64,000 nt of DNA from Pseudomonas viridiflava (GTDB lineage Bacteria; Pseudomonadota; Gammaproteobacteria; Pseudomonadales; Pseudomonadaceae): assembly GCF_003702045.1 (NCBI RefSeq), contig NZ_RBTP01000062.1:1-64000 (forward strand), written 5' to 3'. This document shows, piece by piece, positions 36,186-49,924 of this stretch. The position numbers and the translations under genes are program-made. Below the pieces are notes generated by a model. The model saw only the letters and a program-made list of their open reading frames with translations, was not told where the DNA came from and did no database searches. The first letter of the stretch is position 1. The number at the start of each line of letters is the position of its first letter.

Positions 36186-36989
36186 ATGCGACGTATTGCT
36201 GTAGTAGGCGCCGCCGGGCGCATGGGCAAAACCTTGATCGAGGCGATTCAGCAGGCGCCTGGCGCCGGTCTGACCGCCGCAATTGATCGTCCTGACAGCA
36301 CGCTGGTGGGTGCTGATGCCGGAGAGTTGGCGGCGTTGGGCCGCATCGGCGTTCCGCTGTCAGGCGACCTGGCCAAGGTTGCAGATGAGTTCGATGTGCT
36401 AATCGACTTCACTCATCCGTCGGTGACGCTAAAGAATCTGGCTTTCTGCCGCAAGGCGGGCAAAGGCATGATCATCGGCACGACCGGTTTCAGTGCCGAA
36501 GAAAAACAGCGCCTGGCCGAAGCGGCAAAAGAGATCCCGATCGTGTTCGCGGCCAATTTCAGCATCGGCGTCAACTTGTGCCTGAAGCTGCTCGATACGG
36601 CCGCTCGGGTGCTGGGTGATGAGGTCGATATCGAAATCACCGAAGCGCATCATCGTCACAAGGTTGATGCGCCGTCGGGGACTGCGTTGCGCATGGGTGA
36701 GGTGGTTGCCAATGCACTGGGTCGTGATCTGGAAAAGGTTGCGGTCTATGGTCGCGAGGGTCAGACCGGCGCGCGTGATCGTCAGAGCATCGGCTTTGCC
36801 ACGATCCGTGCGGGTGATGTGGTGGGTGATCATACCGTGCTGTTCGCGGCGGAAGGTGAGCGCGTCGAGATCACTCACAAGGCGTCCAGTCGCATGACGT
36901 TCGCCAAGGGTGCTGTGAGGGCTGCCATGTGGCTCGATGGCAAAGCGCCGGGGCTTTATGACATGCAGGACGTGCTGGATCTGCATTGA
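36186..36989 (+). CDS. dapB: 4-hydroxy-tetrahydrodipicolinate reductase
   Basis: The 267-aa NAD(P)H-dependent reductase acts in the diaminopimelate/lysine pathway. It has the nucleotide-binding VVGAAGRMGK (near 5-14), the catalytic His region EAHHRHKVDAPSGTAL with the SGTAL substrate loop, and GTTGFS. The ATG at 36186 is preferred over an upstream TTG because GAGG lies about 10 nt before it and the protein starts in the usual way. A terminator follows at 37010. Confidence 0.97.
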   Translation: MRRIAVVGAAGRMGKTLIEAIQQAPGAGLTAAIDRPDSTLVGADAGELAALGRIGVPLSGDLAKVADEFDVLIDFTHPSVTLKNLAFCRKAGKGMIIGTTGFSAEEKQRLAEAAKEIPIVFAANFSIGVNLCLKLLDTAARVLGDEVDIEITEAHHRHKVDAPSGTALRMGEVVANALGRDLEKVAVYGREGQTGARDRQSIGFATIRAGDVVGDHTVLFAAEGERVEITHKASSRMTFAKGAVRAAMWLDGKAPGLYDMQDVLDLH

Positions 36990-37009
36990 TCTCTGCCGCT
37001 GCAGTCGTC

Positions 37010-37048
37010 AGGCCGGATCTCGTGAACATCGCGGGCTCCGGCCTTTTT
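37010..37048 (+). terminator. Terminator of dapB
   Basis: AGGCCGGA and TCCGGCCT form an 8-bp stem enclosing a loop with its own weak pairing, followed by TTTTT. Confidence 0.8.
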
Positions 37049-37180
37049 CCGACCTGTTCGTTTCAGCCCGCTGTCGCATTTTCCCGCTTTTCAGGCACAT
37101 TGGTGGTAGACCAAAATGGGCCTTTTCTGTAAGCTACAGCTTTAGTGTGTCCACTAAAAGCGCGCAGATGATTCTATAAG

Positions 37181-37217
37181 AAAGCGGGGTGACGTATCTA
37201 CGTCATTCCGCTTTTTT
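37181..37217 (+). terminator. Terminator/attenuator hairpin in the carA leader
   Basis: AAAGCGGGGTGACGTA (37181-37196) pairs with TACGTCATTCCGCTTT (37199-37214) over 16 positions, including two G-T pairs, with a two-base loop and six T in all. It lies only 46 bp before the carA start, downstream of the dapB terminator, so it is a candidate attenuator of carAB. Confidence 0.75.
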
Positions 37218-37262
37218 GCAACCTGCGAACGCCCTTTCAGGCTTTATTTACGGGAGGTCTTC

Positions 37263-38399
37263 TTGACTAAGCCAGCCATACTCGCCCTTGCTGATGGCAG
37301 CATTTTTCGCGGCGAAGCCATTGGAGCCGACGGTCAGACCGTTGGTGAGGTGGTGTTCAACACCGCAATGACAGGCTATCAGGAAATCCTTACCGATCCT
37401 TCCTATGCCCAGCAGATCGTGACTCTGACTTATCCCCATATCGGCAACACCGGTACTACGCCAGAGGACGCCGAGTCTGATCGCGTATGGTCGGCTGGCC
37501 TGGTTATTCGTGACCTGCCGCTGGTTGCCAGCAACTGGCGTAACAAGTTGTCGCTGGGTGACTACCTGAAAGCCAACAACGTCGTCGCCATCGCTGGTAT
37601 CGATACCCGTCGCCTGACCCGCATCCTGCGTGAGAAAGGCGCACAGAACGGCTGCATCATGGCCGGTGACAACATTTCCGACGAGGCTGCAATCGCAGCT
37701 GCACGTGGTTTTCCCGGCCTCAAGGGCATGGATCTGGCCAAAGAGGTCAGCACCAAGGAGACCTACGAGTGGCGTTCCAGCGTTTGGGATCTGAAGACCG
37801 ATAGCCATGCTGAAATCGCTGCGTCCGAACTGCCTTACCACGTCGTCGCGTTCGATTACGGCGTGAAGCTGAACATTCTGCGCATGCTGGTTGAGCGTGG
37901 CTGCCGTGTGACCGTGGTTCCGGCGCAGACGCCTGCCAAGGATGTGCTGGCCTACAAGCCGGACGGTGTTTTCCTGTCCAACGGTCCTGGCGACCCCGAG
38001 CCATGCGATTACGCCATCACGGCCATCAAGGAAGTGCTGGAAACCGAAACGCCAGTCTTCGGTATCTGCCTGGGCCACCAGTTGCTCGCCCTGGCCTCCG
38101 GCGCCAAGACGGTGAAGATGGGGCACGGTCACCACGGTGCCAACCACCCGGTTCAGGATCTGGACACCGGCGTCGTTATGATCACCAGCCAGAACCACGG
38201 TTTTGCGGTGGATGAAGCCACGCTGCCAGCCAACGTGCGTGCCATTCACAAATCGCTGTTCGACGGCACCCTGCAGGGTATCGAACGTACCGACAAGAGC
38301 GCCTTCAGCTTCCAGGGTCACCCTGAAGCCAGCCCTGGCCCGAGCGACGTAGCCCCTTTGTTTGATCGCTTTATCGAAGCCATGGCCAAGCGACGCTGA
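37263..38399 (+). CDS. carA: Carbamoyl-phosphate synthase small subunit
   Basis: The 378-aa glutamine amidotransferase subunit frees ammonia from glutamine for carbamoyl phosphate, the precursor of arginine and pyrimidines. It has the N-terminal CPSase small domain and a C-terminal GATase with nucleophile Cys in GICLGHQLLALA and catalytic His in FQGHPEASPGP. The start is TTG at 37263, with GGGAGGT seven nt upstream; no ATG fits the conserved N-terminus (TKPAILALADG). carB follows after 135 bp. Confidence 0.98.
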   Translation: MTKPAILALADGSIFRGEAIGADGQTVGEVVFNTAMTGYQEILTDPSYAQQIVTLTYPHIGNTGTTPEDAESDRVWSAGLVIRDLPLVASNWRNKLSLGDYLKANNVVAIAGIDTRRLTRILREKGAQNGCIMAGDNISDEAAIAAARGFPGLKGMDLAKEVSTKETYEWRSSVWDLKTDSHAEIAASELPYHVVAFDYGVKLNILRMLVERGCRVTVVPAQTPAKDVLAYKPDGVFLSNGPGDPEPCDYAITAIKEVLETETPVFGICLGHQLLALASGAKTVKMGHGHHGANHPVQDLDTGVVMITSQNHGFAVDEATLPANVRAIHKSLFDGTLQGIERTDKSAFSFQGHPEASPGPSDVAPLFDRFIEAMAKRR

Positions 38400-38424
38400 C
38401 CGGTTGCCTTGAGATGTAGTAAGC

Positions 38425-38479
38425 AGGTGACCTGGCTGGACCCGGACAGCACGTCCGGTCGACGCCACCCAGGCCACCT
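38425..38479. repeat. Extended hairpin between carA and carB
   Basis: AGGTGACCTGG (38425-38435) pairs with CCAGGCCACCT (38469-38479) at 10 of 11 positions, enclosing a second stem CCGGAC/GTCCGG (38442-38447, 38453-38458). It occupies most of the 135-bp gap, where P. aeruginosa carries a separate gene. Confidence 0.7.
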
Positions 38480-38534
38480 CAATGAAATGTTCAAGACGGC
38501 TTGCCGACTGACCTGCGGATTTGAGTGACAACCC

Positions 38535-41752
<3,218 letters not shown>

Positions 41753-41756
<4 letters not shown>

Positions 41757-42229
41757 TCAAATACCCAATGACTGTTCAGGGCGCTCGCGCCCTGGAAGAA
41801 GAATTGACGCATCTGACCAAGGTGGTCCGTCCCAAGCTGAGCCAGGACATCGGCACGGCCCGGGAGCTGGGCGATCTCAAGGAAAACGCTGAATACCATG
41901 CTGCACGCGAGCAGCAGGGTATGGTCGAGGCGCGTATTCGTGACATCGAAGGCCGTATGCAGAATGCCGTGGTGATCGACGTCACCACCATTCCTCATAC
42001 CGGCAAGGTGATTTTCGGCACGACCGTTGAAATCGCCAACGTTGAAACTGACGAAAGCGTCACGTATCAGATCGTCGGTGAAGACGAGGCGGACATCAAG
42101 AAAGGCAAGATTTCAGTGGGTTCGCCCATTGCTCGTGCCTTGATTGCCAAGGAAGAGGGCGACGTTGTTGTGGTGAAAACGCCTAGCGGCGTCATCGAAT
42201 ACGAAATCGTCGAAGTCCGTCACATCTAA
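41753..42229 (+). CDS. greA: Transcription elongation factor GreA
   Basis: The 158-aa factor restarts backtracked RNA polymerase by stimulating transcript cleavage. It has the N-terminal coiled coil with acidic tip (REGDLKENAEYH-like: ARELGDLKENAEYHAAREQQ) and the C-terminal FKBP-like domain (SVGSPIARALIAKEEGDVV, in part). It starts inside the carB stop codon (ATGA), so it is translationally coupled. Confidence 0.97.
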
Positions 42230-42345
42230 GGCTGTGCGTCCGCTTATTGGCGGGCGCAACCTTGCAACCTTCATGGTTTTGGCCCTGAAGGTGTGGCGGT
42301 AGCCTGTTCGATAGTGGAGTAAAAGAAAGCGCTGGCGAATCAGGA

Positions 42346-42382
42346 GCAGGGCGCGCCGAGAGCGGCCCTGGCTTCTGTTTTT
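42346..42382 (+). terminator. Terminator of the carA-carB-greA operon
   Basis: CAGGGC and GGCCCTG arms enclose a GC-rich loop and are followed by TTTTTTT. It lies between greA and the convergent yhbY. Confidence 0.7.
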
Positions 42383-42691
42383 TTAGTGCGCGCGGTGGAC
42401 GTTGGACAACAGCTTGTTTACCTTTGGGTTCTTGCGATAGATCAACGCCATTTTGCCGATGACCTGAACAAGGTCGGCCGAGCCGGTTTTGCAGATTTCT
42501 GCAATGGCCTGCAAGCGGCTTTCACGGTCGAGGATGTTGAGCTTGATCTTGATCAGCTCATGATCGCTCAGTGCGCGTTCAAGCTCTGCCAGCACACCTT
42601 CAGTCAAACCATTGTCAGCCACGATCAATACTGGTTTCAGGTGGTGGCCAATGGATTTGTATTGTTTCTTCTGCTCTTGAGTGAGCGGCAT
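42383..42691 (-). CDS. yhbY: CRM-domain RNA-binding protein YhbY
   Basis: The 102-aa protein is a single CRM domain (KKQYKSIGHHLKPVLIVADNG, and the GxxG-type loop region). E. coli YhbY binds pre-50S particles, so it probably assists large-subunit assembly. AGAGGT precedes the ATG. It is divergent from rlmE with about 104 bp between, as in many gammaproteobacteria. Confidence 0.94.
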   Translation of the reverse strand: MPLTQEQKKQYKSIGHHLKPVLIVADNGLTEGVLAELERALSDHELIKIKLNILDRESRLQAIAEICKTGSADLVQVIGKMALIYRKNPKVNKLLSNVHRAH

Positions 42692-42795
42692 AATCTGACC
42701 TCTGCGTCTGATCTTGTAAAAAGCGGCGGCCAGTTTACCCGAGCGAGTCCGGGACCGCCCAGTTAATCACGACTCGTTTATTTTTGAGGTGCCCC

Positions 42796-43446
42796 GTGGC
42801 CCGTTCCAAGACAAGCCATAACTGGCTTAAAGAACACTTCGACGACAAGTACGTCAAAATGGCGCAGAAGGACGGTTACCGTTCACGTGCCAGCTACAAG
42901 CTGCTCGAAATCCAGGAAAAGGACAAAATCATTCGTCCGGGCATGACCGTGATCGATCTCGGTGCCGCGCCGGGTGGCTGGTCGCAGGTGACCAGTCGTC
43001 TGATTGGCGGTCAAGGTCGATTGATCGCTTCCGACATCCTTGAAATGGACAGCATCCCTGATGTGACCTTTATTCAGGGTGACTTCACTGAAGACGCCGT
43101 ACTCACACAAATTCTGGAAGCTGTCGGTAATACACAGGTAGACCTTGTGATTTCCGATATGGCCCCCAATATGAGTGGATTGAGCGCCGTCGACATGCCG
43201 CGAGCAATGTTTCTTTGTGAGTTGGCGCTGGATCTGGCCGGTCGGGTGTTACGCCCGGGTGGCGATTTCCTGATCAAGGTCTTCCAGGGGGAAGGGTTTG
43301 ACGTCTACCACAAAGATATCCGCAAGCTGTTCGACAAGGTGCAAATGCGTAAACCGTTGTCGTCCCGTGATAGGTCCCGCGAGCAATACCTGCTGGGCCG
43401 TGGCTTCAAGGGCATCGAAGGTGCTGCCAGTGATGAGCGTCTTTGA
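42796..43446 (+). CDS. rlmE: 23S rRNA 2'-O-methyltransferase RlmE
   Basis: The 216-aa FtsJ-family enzyme methylates U2552 of 23S rRNA. The SAM motif DLGAAPGGWSQV and the K-D-K-E catalytic set (Lys in SRASYKLLEI, Asp in SDMAPNMSG, Lys in DFLIKVFQGEG, Glu in the RGFKGIEG neighbourhood) are visible. The start is GTG at 42796 with GAGGT six nt upstream; a TTG at 42784 has no such site. It precedes ftsH as in E. coli. Confidence 0.96.
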   Translation: MARSKTSHNWLKEHFDDKYVKMAQKDGYRSRASYKLLEIQEKDKIIRPGMTVIDLGAAPGGWSQVTSRLIGGQGRLIASDILEMDSIPDVTFIQGDFTEDAVLTQILEAVGNTQVDLVISDMAPNMSGLSAVDMPRAMFLCELALDLAGRVLRPGGDFLIKVFQGEGFDVYHKDIRKLFDKVQMRKPLSSRDRSREQYLLGRGFKGIEGAASDERL

Positions 43447-43632
43447 CGCGATGCGATAGCTTTTTTTAAATGGCATTGCCAATGCAGCATGTTCGACCAT
43501 TGCGTAGTCAAAGTTTCACAAAGGGTTACAGACGGTGCCTGCTACATCTGTAGGTTCTGTAGTAAGTTAGGCCGGTGAAAATATCATGCGAGGCACGCTT
43601 GCTGCGTGGAGCTTGCTTCAGAGGGTAGCTAA

Positions 43633-45546
<1,914 letters not shown>

Positions 45547-45554
45547 GGCCTGAC

Positions 45555-46406
45555 ATGACTTCTGCGCTGTACCCAACCCGGTTGCCTTGCGGCAACCGGG
45601 TTCTTGATTTGGCCCGCACGCACGTGATGGGCATCCTCAACGTAACCCCGGACTCATTTTCTGACGGCGGCTGCTACAGCCAGCTCGACGCGGCCTTGCG
45701 CCATGCGCAAGCGATGGTTGCGGCGGGTGCCACGCTGATTGACGTCGGCGGCGAGTCCACGCGTCCTGGCGCGCTTCCGGTTTCGCCTTCGGAAGAAGTT
45801 GAGCGCGTAGCGCCATTGGTGGAGCTCATCGCCCGTGAACTGGATGTCATTATCTCGGTTGATACCTCAACGCCCGAGGTCATGCTCGAGTCTGCCAGGC
45901 TGGGCGCGGGGCTGATCAACGATGTGCGTTCGTTACGACGTCCAGGTGCGCTCGATGCTGCAGCCAGAACCGGTCTTCCGGTTTGCCTTATGCATATGCT
46001 GGGCGAGCCGGGTGACATGCAGGATAATCCGCACTATGACGATCTGGTCGGTGAGGTAAGCGCCTTCCTGATTGATCGAATGGAGCAGTGCGACGCTGTT
46101 GGCATTGACCGGAGCCGTATCCTTCTCGATCCCGGCTTTGGCTTTGCGAAAACGCTGGCGCACAATCTGAGTTTGTTCAAGCATATGGAAGTGCTGCATT
46201 CCCTTGGTCGCCCGTTGCTTGTCGGTGTGTCGCGCAAAAGCATGATTGGCGCGGTGCTCGGTCGATCTGTCGGCGAGCGACTGTTTGGTGGGCTGGCGTT
46301 GGCCGCCTTGGCCATCACCAAAGGGGCAAGAATCTTACGTGTGCATGATGTCGCCGAAACGGCAGACGTCGTGCGCATGATCGCAGCTGTCGAAGCAGCT
46401 GAATAA
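45555..46406 (+). CDS. folP: Dihydropteroate synthase
   Basis: The 283-aa TIM-barrel enzyme joins 4-aminobenzoate to the pterin in folate synthesis and is the sulfonamide target. It shows the two signature motifs MGILNVTPDSFSDGG and DVGGESTRPGA, and the pterin-binding DPGFGFAKTLAHN. It starts 8 bp after ftsH and precedes glmM, the conserved order ftsH-folP-glmM. Confidence 0.97.
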   Translation: MTSALYPTRLPCGNRVLDLARTHVMGILNVTPDSFSDGGCYSQLDAALRHAQAMVAAGATLIDVGGESTRPGALPVSPSEEVERVAPLVELIARELDVIISVDTSTPEVMLESARLGAGLINDVRSLRRPGALDAAARTGLPVCLMHMLGEPGDMQDNPHYDDLVGEVSAFLIDRMEQCDAVGIDRSRILLDPGFGFAKTLAHNLSLFKHMEVLHSLGRPLLVGVSRKSMIGAVLGRSVGERLFGGLALAALAITKGARILRVHDVAETADVVRMIAAVEAAE

Positions 46407-46422
46407 CAACAGTGGGGCATTC

Positions 46423-47766
46423 ATGACTACCAGAAAGTATTTCGGAACCGACGGCATTCGCGGTCGAGTGGGCCAGTTTCCCATTACGCCTGAATTCATG
46501 CTCAAGCTGGGCTGGGCGGCAGGCATGGCTTTTCGCAAGCTGGGCACCTGTCGCATTCTCGTCGGCAAGGACACCCGTATTTCGGGTTACATGTTCGAGT
46601 CGGCGCTGGAAGCCGGGCTGTCCGCTGCGGGTGCCGATGTGCTGCTGCTGGGTCCAATGCCGACGCCTGCGATCGCCTATCTGACGCGTACGTTTCACGC
46701 GGAGGCAGGTATCGTCATCAGCGCCTCGCACAACCCTCACTATGACAACGGCATCAAATTCTTCTCCGGGCAGGGCACCAAACTGCCTGACGAAATCGAA
46801 ATGATGATCGAGGAGCTGCTGGATGCGCCGATGACCGTTGCCGAGTCAGAGAATCTCGGCAAGGTCTCGAGGATCAACGATGCGGCAGGTCGGTACATTG
46901 AGTTTTGCAAAAGCAGCGTTCCTACCAGCACCGACTTTGCCGGCCTGAAGGTTGTCATCGACTGCGCGCATGGTGCGACCTACAAGGTCGCGCCCAACGT
47001 TTTCCGTGAACTCGGTGCCCAGGTGGTCGTGCTGTCCGCTCAGCCGGACGGTCTGAACATCAACAAGGATTGTGGTTCTACCCATATGGAGGCGCTGCAG
47101 GCCGCCGTGCTGGCCGAAAAGGCAGACATGGGTATCGGCTTCGACGGTGACGGCGATCGTGTTCTGATGGTCGATCATACGGGCACCATCGTGGACGGTG
47201 ACGAACTGCTTTACATCATCGCGCGAGACCTGCACGAGCGTGGCCGCTTGCAGGGTGGTGTGGTTGGGACGCTGATGAGTAACCTGGGGCTTGAGCTGGC
47301 ATTGGCCGAGCAGAATATTCCGTTCGTGCGCGCCAATGTGGGCGACCGTTACGTGATTGCTGAGCTGCTTGAGCGCAACTGGCAGATCGGTGGCGAAAAC
47401 TCAGGGCACATCGTCTGCTTCCAGCATGCCACCACGGGCGATGCAATCATTGCGTCCCTGCAGGTGATTCTGGCGTTGCGACGCGCCAATATCACTCTTG
47501 CCGAAGCGCGCCTGAAATTGCGCAAATGCCCGCAGGTATTGATCAATGTGCGTTTTGGTGGGGAGGGTGTGGACCCGGTCTCACACCCTTCGGTTCAGGA
47601 AGCGTGCGCGCGGGTTACCGAGCAAATGGCGGGGCGTGGGCGTGTTCTCTTGCGCAAGTCCGGCACCGAGCCATTGGTTCGTGTGATGGTTGAAGGCGAG
47701 GACGAGGCTCAAGTCAAAGCCTATGCCGAAGAGCTGGCAAAGCTGGTCGCTGAAGTTTGCGCCTGA
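46423..47766 (+). CDS. glmM: Phosphoglucosamine mutase
   Basis: The 447-aa enzyme turns glucosamine-6-phosphate into glucosamine-1-phosphate for peptidoglycan and LPS. It has the active-site serine loop VISASHNPHYDNG (phosphoserine at the Ser before HNP), the metal loop GFDGDGDRVLMVD, the sugar loop GGENSGHI and the phosphate-binding RKSGTEPLVRVM. It starts 16 bp after folP. Confidence 0.98.
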   Translation: MTTRKYFGTDGIRGRVGQFPITPEFMLKLGWAAGMAFRKLGTCRILVGKDTRISGYMFESALEAGLSAAGADVLLLGPMPTPAIAYLTRTFHAEAGIVISASHNPHYDNGIKFFSGQGTKLPDEIEMMIEELLDAPMTVAESENLGKVSRINDAAGRYIEFCKSSVPTSTDFAGLKVVIDCAHGATYKVAPNVFRELGAQVVVLSAQPDGLNINKDCGSTHMEALQAAVLAEKADMGIGFDGDGDRVLMVDHTGTIVDGDELLYIIARDLHERGRLQGGVVGTLMSNLGLELALAEQNIPFVRANVGDRYVIAELLERNWQIGGENSGHIVCFQHATTGDAIIASLQVILALRRANITLAEARLKLRKCPQVLINVRFGGEGVDPVSHPSVQEACARVTEQMAGRGRVLLRKSGTEPLVRVMVEGEDEAQVKAYAEELAKLVAEVCA

Positions 47767-47832
47767 TTACGGCTTGCCAGTGTCTTAAGTGTTGGGTAAC
47801 ATCTGCGCCCACTTTGACCCACGAGGTGTAGC

Positions 47833-48588
47833 ATGCGTCGCCCAATGGTAGCTGGTAACTGGAAAATGCACGGTACCCGCGCCAGCGTCGCTGAGCTGAT
47901 CGCCGGGCTTGGTAAGCAGGCGATGCCGGGTAACGTTGATGTTGCCGTGATGCCTTCGAGTCTGTTCATCGGGCAGGTGATCGATGGCCTTTCGGCCACT
48001 TCGATCAAGGTTGGCGCGCAGGATGCAGCAATACAGGCTGCGCAAGGTGCGCTGACAGGCGAAATCGCATCAAGCCAGTTGGCTGATGTCGGGTGCACAC
48101 TGGTTCTGGTAGGTCACTCCGAGCGTCGCCAGTTGATTGGCGAGCAGAATGATGTGCTGAACCGCAAGTTTGCAGCTATTCAGGCAAGTGGTCTGACACC
48201 GGTGCTCTGCATTGGTGAAACCCTGGAAGAGCGTCAGGCAGGTCGGACGCTTGAAGTGGTGGGTCGTCAGCTTGACAGTGTCATTACCGAGTTCGGTGTC
48301 GATGCGTTCGTCAATGCAGTCATCGCTTATGAGCCGGTCTGGGCCATTGGCACCGGATTGACCGCTTCGCCTCAGGAAGCGCAGGAAGTGCACGCAGCCA
48401 TTCGTGCGCAACTGGCAGAAAAGAATGCCGAAGTCGCACAAGGCGTGCGACTTCTTTATGGCGGCAGCGTTAAGTCGACCAATGCGGTCGAGTTATTCAG
48501 TATGCCGGATATCGATGGGGGGCTCATTGGTGGTGCCTCCCTGAATGCAGATGAGTTCGGTGCGATCTGTCGCGCCGCGGGAAACTGA
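47833..48588 (+). CDS. tpiA: Triosephosphate isomerase
   Basis: The 251-aa glycolytic TIM barrel interconverts dihydroxyacetone phosphate and glyceraldehyde-3-phosphate. It has the N-terminal AGNWKMHGT with catalytic Lys, the His in LVGHSERRQ, the catalytic Glu in AYEPVWAIGTG and the phosphate loop YGGSVKSTNA. secG begins 4 bp after its stop. Confidence 0.98.
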   Translation: MRRPMVAGNWKMHGTRASVAELIAGLGKQAMPGNVDVAVMPSSLFIGQVIDGLSATSIKVGAQDAAIQAAQGALTGEIASSQLADVGCTLVLVGHSERRQLIGEQNDVLNRKFAAIQASGLTPVLCIGETLEERQAGRTLEVVGRQLDSVITEFGVDAFVNAVIAYEPVWAIGTGLTASPQEAQEVHAAIRAQLAEKNAEVAQGVRLLYGGSVKSTNAVELFSMPDIDGGLIGGASLNADEFGAICRAAGN

Positions 48589-48592
48589 AAAA

Positions 48593-48973
48593 ATGCTGGA
48601 AACAGTCGTAGTCGTTTTTCATCTGTTGGGTGCCCTGGGCGTTGTTGCTCTGGTATTGCTGCAGCAGGGTAAAGGTGCGGACGCAGGTGCGTCTTTCGGA
48701 GCAGGTGCGTCAAATACTGTCTTCGGAGGACAAGGAACCTCTACCTTTCTCAGTAAGTTTACTGCTATACTTGCCGCATGTTTTTTCATAACCAGCTTGG
48801 GGTTAGGTTACTTTGCTAAAGAGAAAGCTCAACAGCTGACTCAGGTAGGGTTGCCAGATCCAGCGGTATTGGAAGTGAAGCAAAAGCCGGCGGCAGATGA
48901 TGTCCCGGTGCTCGAAGGGCAAAAGCCAGCTGTTGTTCCAGCTGACGTACCTCAGGCTCCAGAGCAGAAATAA
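48593..48973 (+). CDS. secG: Preprotein translocase subunit SecG
   Basis: The 126-aa inner-membrane protein assists the SecYEG channel. It has two membrane helices (about 1-22 and 52-72) separated by the conserved cytoplasmic loop LLQQGKGADAGASFGAGASN and a long Pro/Ala-rich tail typical of Pseudomonas. The ATG at 48593 (MLETVVVVFHLL) is the family start. The tRNA-Leu follows 45 bp after the stop. Confidence 0.95.
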   Translation: MLETVVVVFHLLGALGVVALVLLQQGKGADAGASFGAGASNTVFGGQGTSTFLSKFTAILAACFFITSLGLGYFAKEKAQQLTQVGLPDPAVLEVKQKPAADDVPVLEGQKPAVVPADVPQAPEQK

Positions 48974-49018
48974 AAGAATTCGGCGATGTTTTTTGAGGTC
49001 GCCAAAAAGAGTTGTAAT

Positions 49019-49104
49019 GCCGAGGTGGTGGAATTGGTAGACACGCAACCTTGAGGTGGTTGTGCCCATAGGGTGTAGGGGTTCGAGTCCCCTTCTCGGT
49101 ACCA
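49019..49104 (+). tRNA. tRNA-Leu (GAG anticodon)
   Basis: The 86-nt sequence folds as a class II tRNA with acceptor GCCGAGG/TCTCGGT region, a long variable arm, T arm GGGGTTCGAGTCCCC, and encoded CCA end. The anticodon stem CAACC/GGTTG encloses TTGAGGT, giving anticodon GAG. It sits between secG and the initiator tRNA, as in E. coli. Confidence 0.95.
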
Positions 49105-49112
49105 ATTAACAG

Positions 49113-49138
49113 GAGAGCCCGCATTAGCGGGCTTTCTT
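49113..49138 (+). terminator. Hairpin after tRNA-Leu
   Basis: AGCCCGC and GCGGGCT form a 7-bp stem with an ATTA loop, followed by TTCTTG. It is a modest intrinsic terminator for the secG-tRNA-Leu transcript. Confidence 0.7.
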
Positions 49139-49199
49139 GTAGGTGGATGTTCGATTGACCCATAGATGGATCAGTCGTATACTTCCGCCCCAGCTTTGT

Positions 49200-49276
<77 letters not shown>

Positions 49277-49282
49277 GTTTTA

Positions 49283-49309
49283 GCGGAGCCCCTTTTCAGG
49301 GGCTTTTTG
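49283..49309 (+). terminator. Terminator after initiator tRNA
   Basis: AGCCCC and GGGGCT form a stem with a TTTTCA loop and a TTTTT tract. Confidence 0.8.
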
Positions 49310-49355
49310 TTAGCTGGACAGTACATGACGTCGATGTTCAGCGGCGTTCTCATGG

Positions 49356-49377
49356 ATGGGCTTTTGCCCATTTTTTT
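49356..49377 (+). terminator. Second terminator-like hairpin just upstream of rimP
   Basis: ATGGGC and GCCCAT form a 6-bp stem with a TTTT loop, directly followed by seven T. It ends 29 bp before the rimP start, so it may act as an attenuator of the rimP-nusA-infB operon rather than only end the tRNA transcript. Confidence 0.7.
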
Positions 49378-49406
49378 ATTTTTAAAGCATGCACGAGGGG
49401 GTTCAG

Positions 49407-49865
49407 GTGTCGAGCAAGCTAGAACAGTTGCAGGCCTTGTTGGCCCCGGTGGTCGAGGCTCTTGGCTATCAATGCTGGGGAATAGAGTTTCTTTCCCAGG
49501 GCCGACATTCACTGCTGCGCATTTATATCGACAAGGAAGGTGGTGTTCTGGTGGAGGACTGCGAAATCGTCAGCCGCCAGATCAGTGGTGTATTGGACGT
49601 AGAAGATCCAATCGCCGCCGAATACACGCTTGAGGTGTCTTCTCCCGGCATGGACCGCCCACTGTTCACTCTTGAACAGTTTGCTCTGCACGCTGGGGAA
49701 CAAGTGAAAATAAAGCTGCGCTCGCCCTTCGATGGCCGACGCAACTTTCAAGGCCTTCTCCGCGGGGTAGAGGAGCAGGATGTCGTGGTGCATGTAGAAG
49801 ACCATGAATATCTGTTGCCGATCGACTTGATCGACAAGGCCAACATTATTCCCACGTTTGACTGA
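49407..49865 (+). CDS. rimP: Ribosome maturation factor RimP
   Basis: The 152-aa protein helps assemble the 30S subunit. The N-terminal domain (ALGYQCWGIEF-RHSLLRIYIDKEGGV in parts) and C-terminal SH3-like domain (YTLEVSSPGMDRPLF, GLLRGVEEQDVVV) are typical. The start is GTG at 49407, with AGGGGG seven nt upstream; an ATG at 49389 would place that site inside the gene. It leads the rimP-nusA-infB-rbfA-truB cluster. Confidence 0.94.
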   Translation: MSSKLEQLQALLAPVVEALGYQCWGIEFLSQGRHSLLRIYIDKEGGVLVEDCEIVSRQISGVLDVEDPIAAEYTLEVSSPGMDRPLFTLEQFALHAGEQVKIKLRSPFDGRRNFQGLLRGVEEQDVVVHVEDHEYLLPIDLIDKANIIPTFD

Positions 49866-49924
49866 GACGTGCCAGATACTGCGGATCCCGCGGATCCAAT
49901 GGCTTGCGAAAGGCGAGGCGTACG

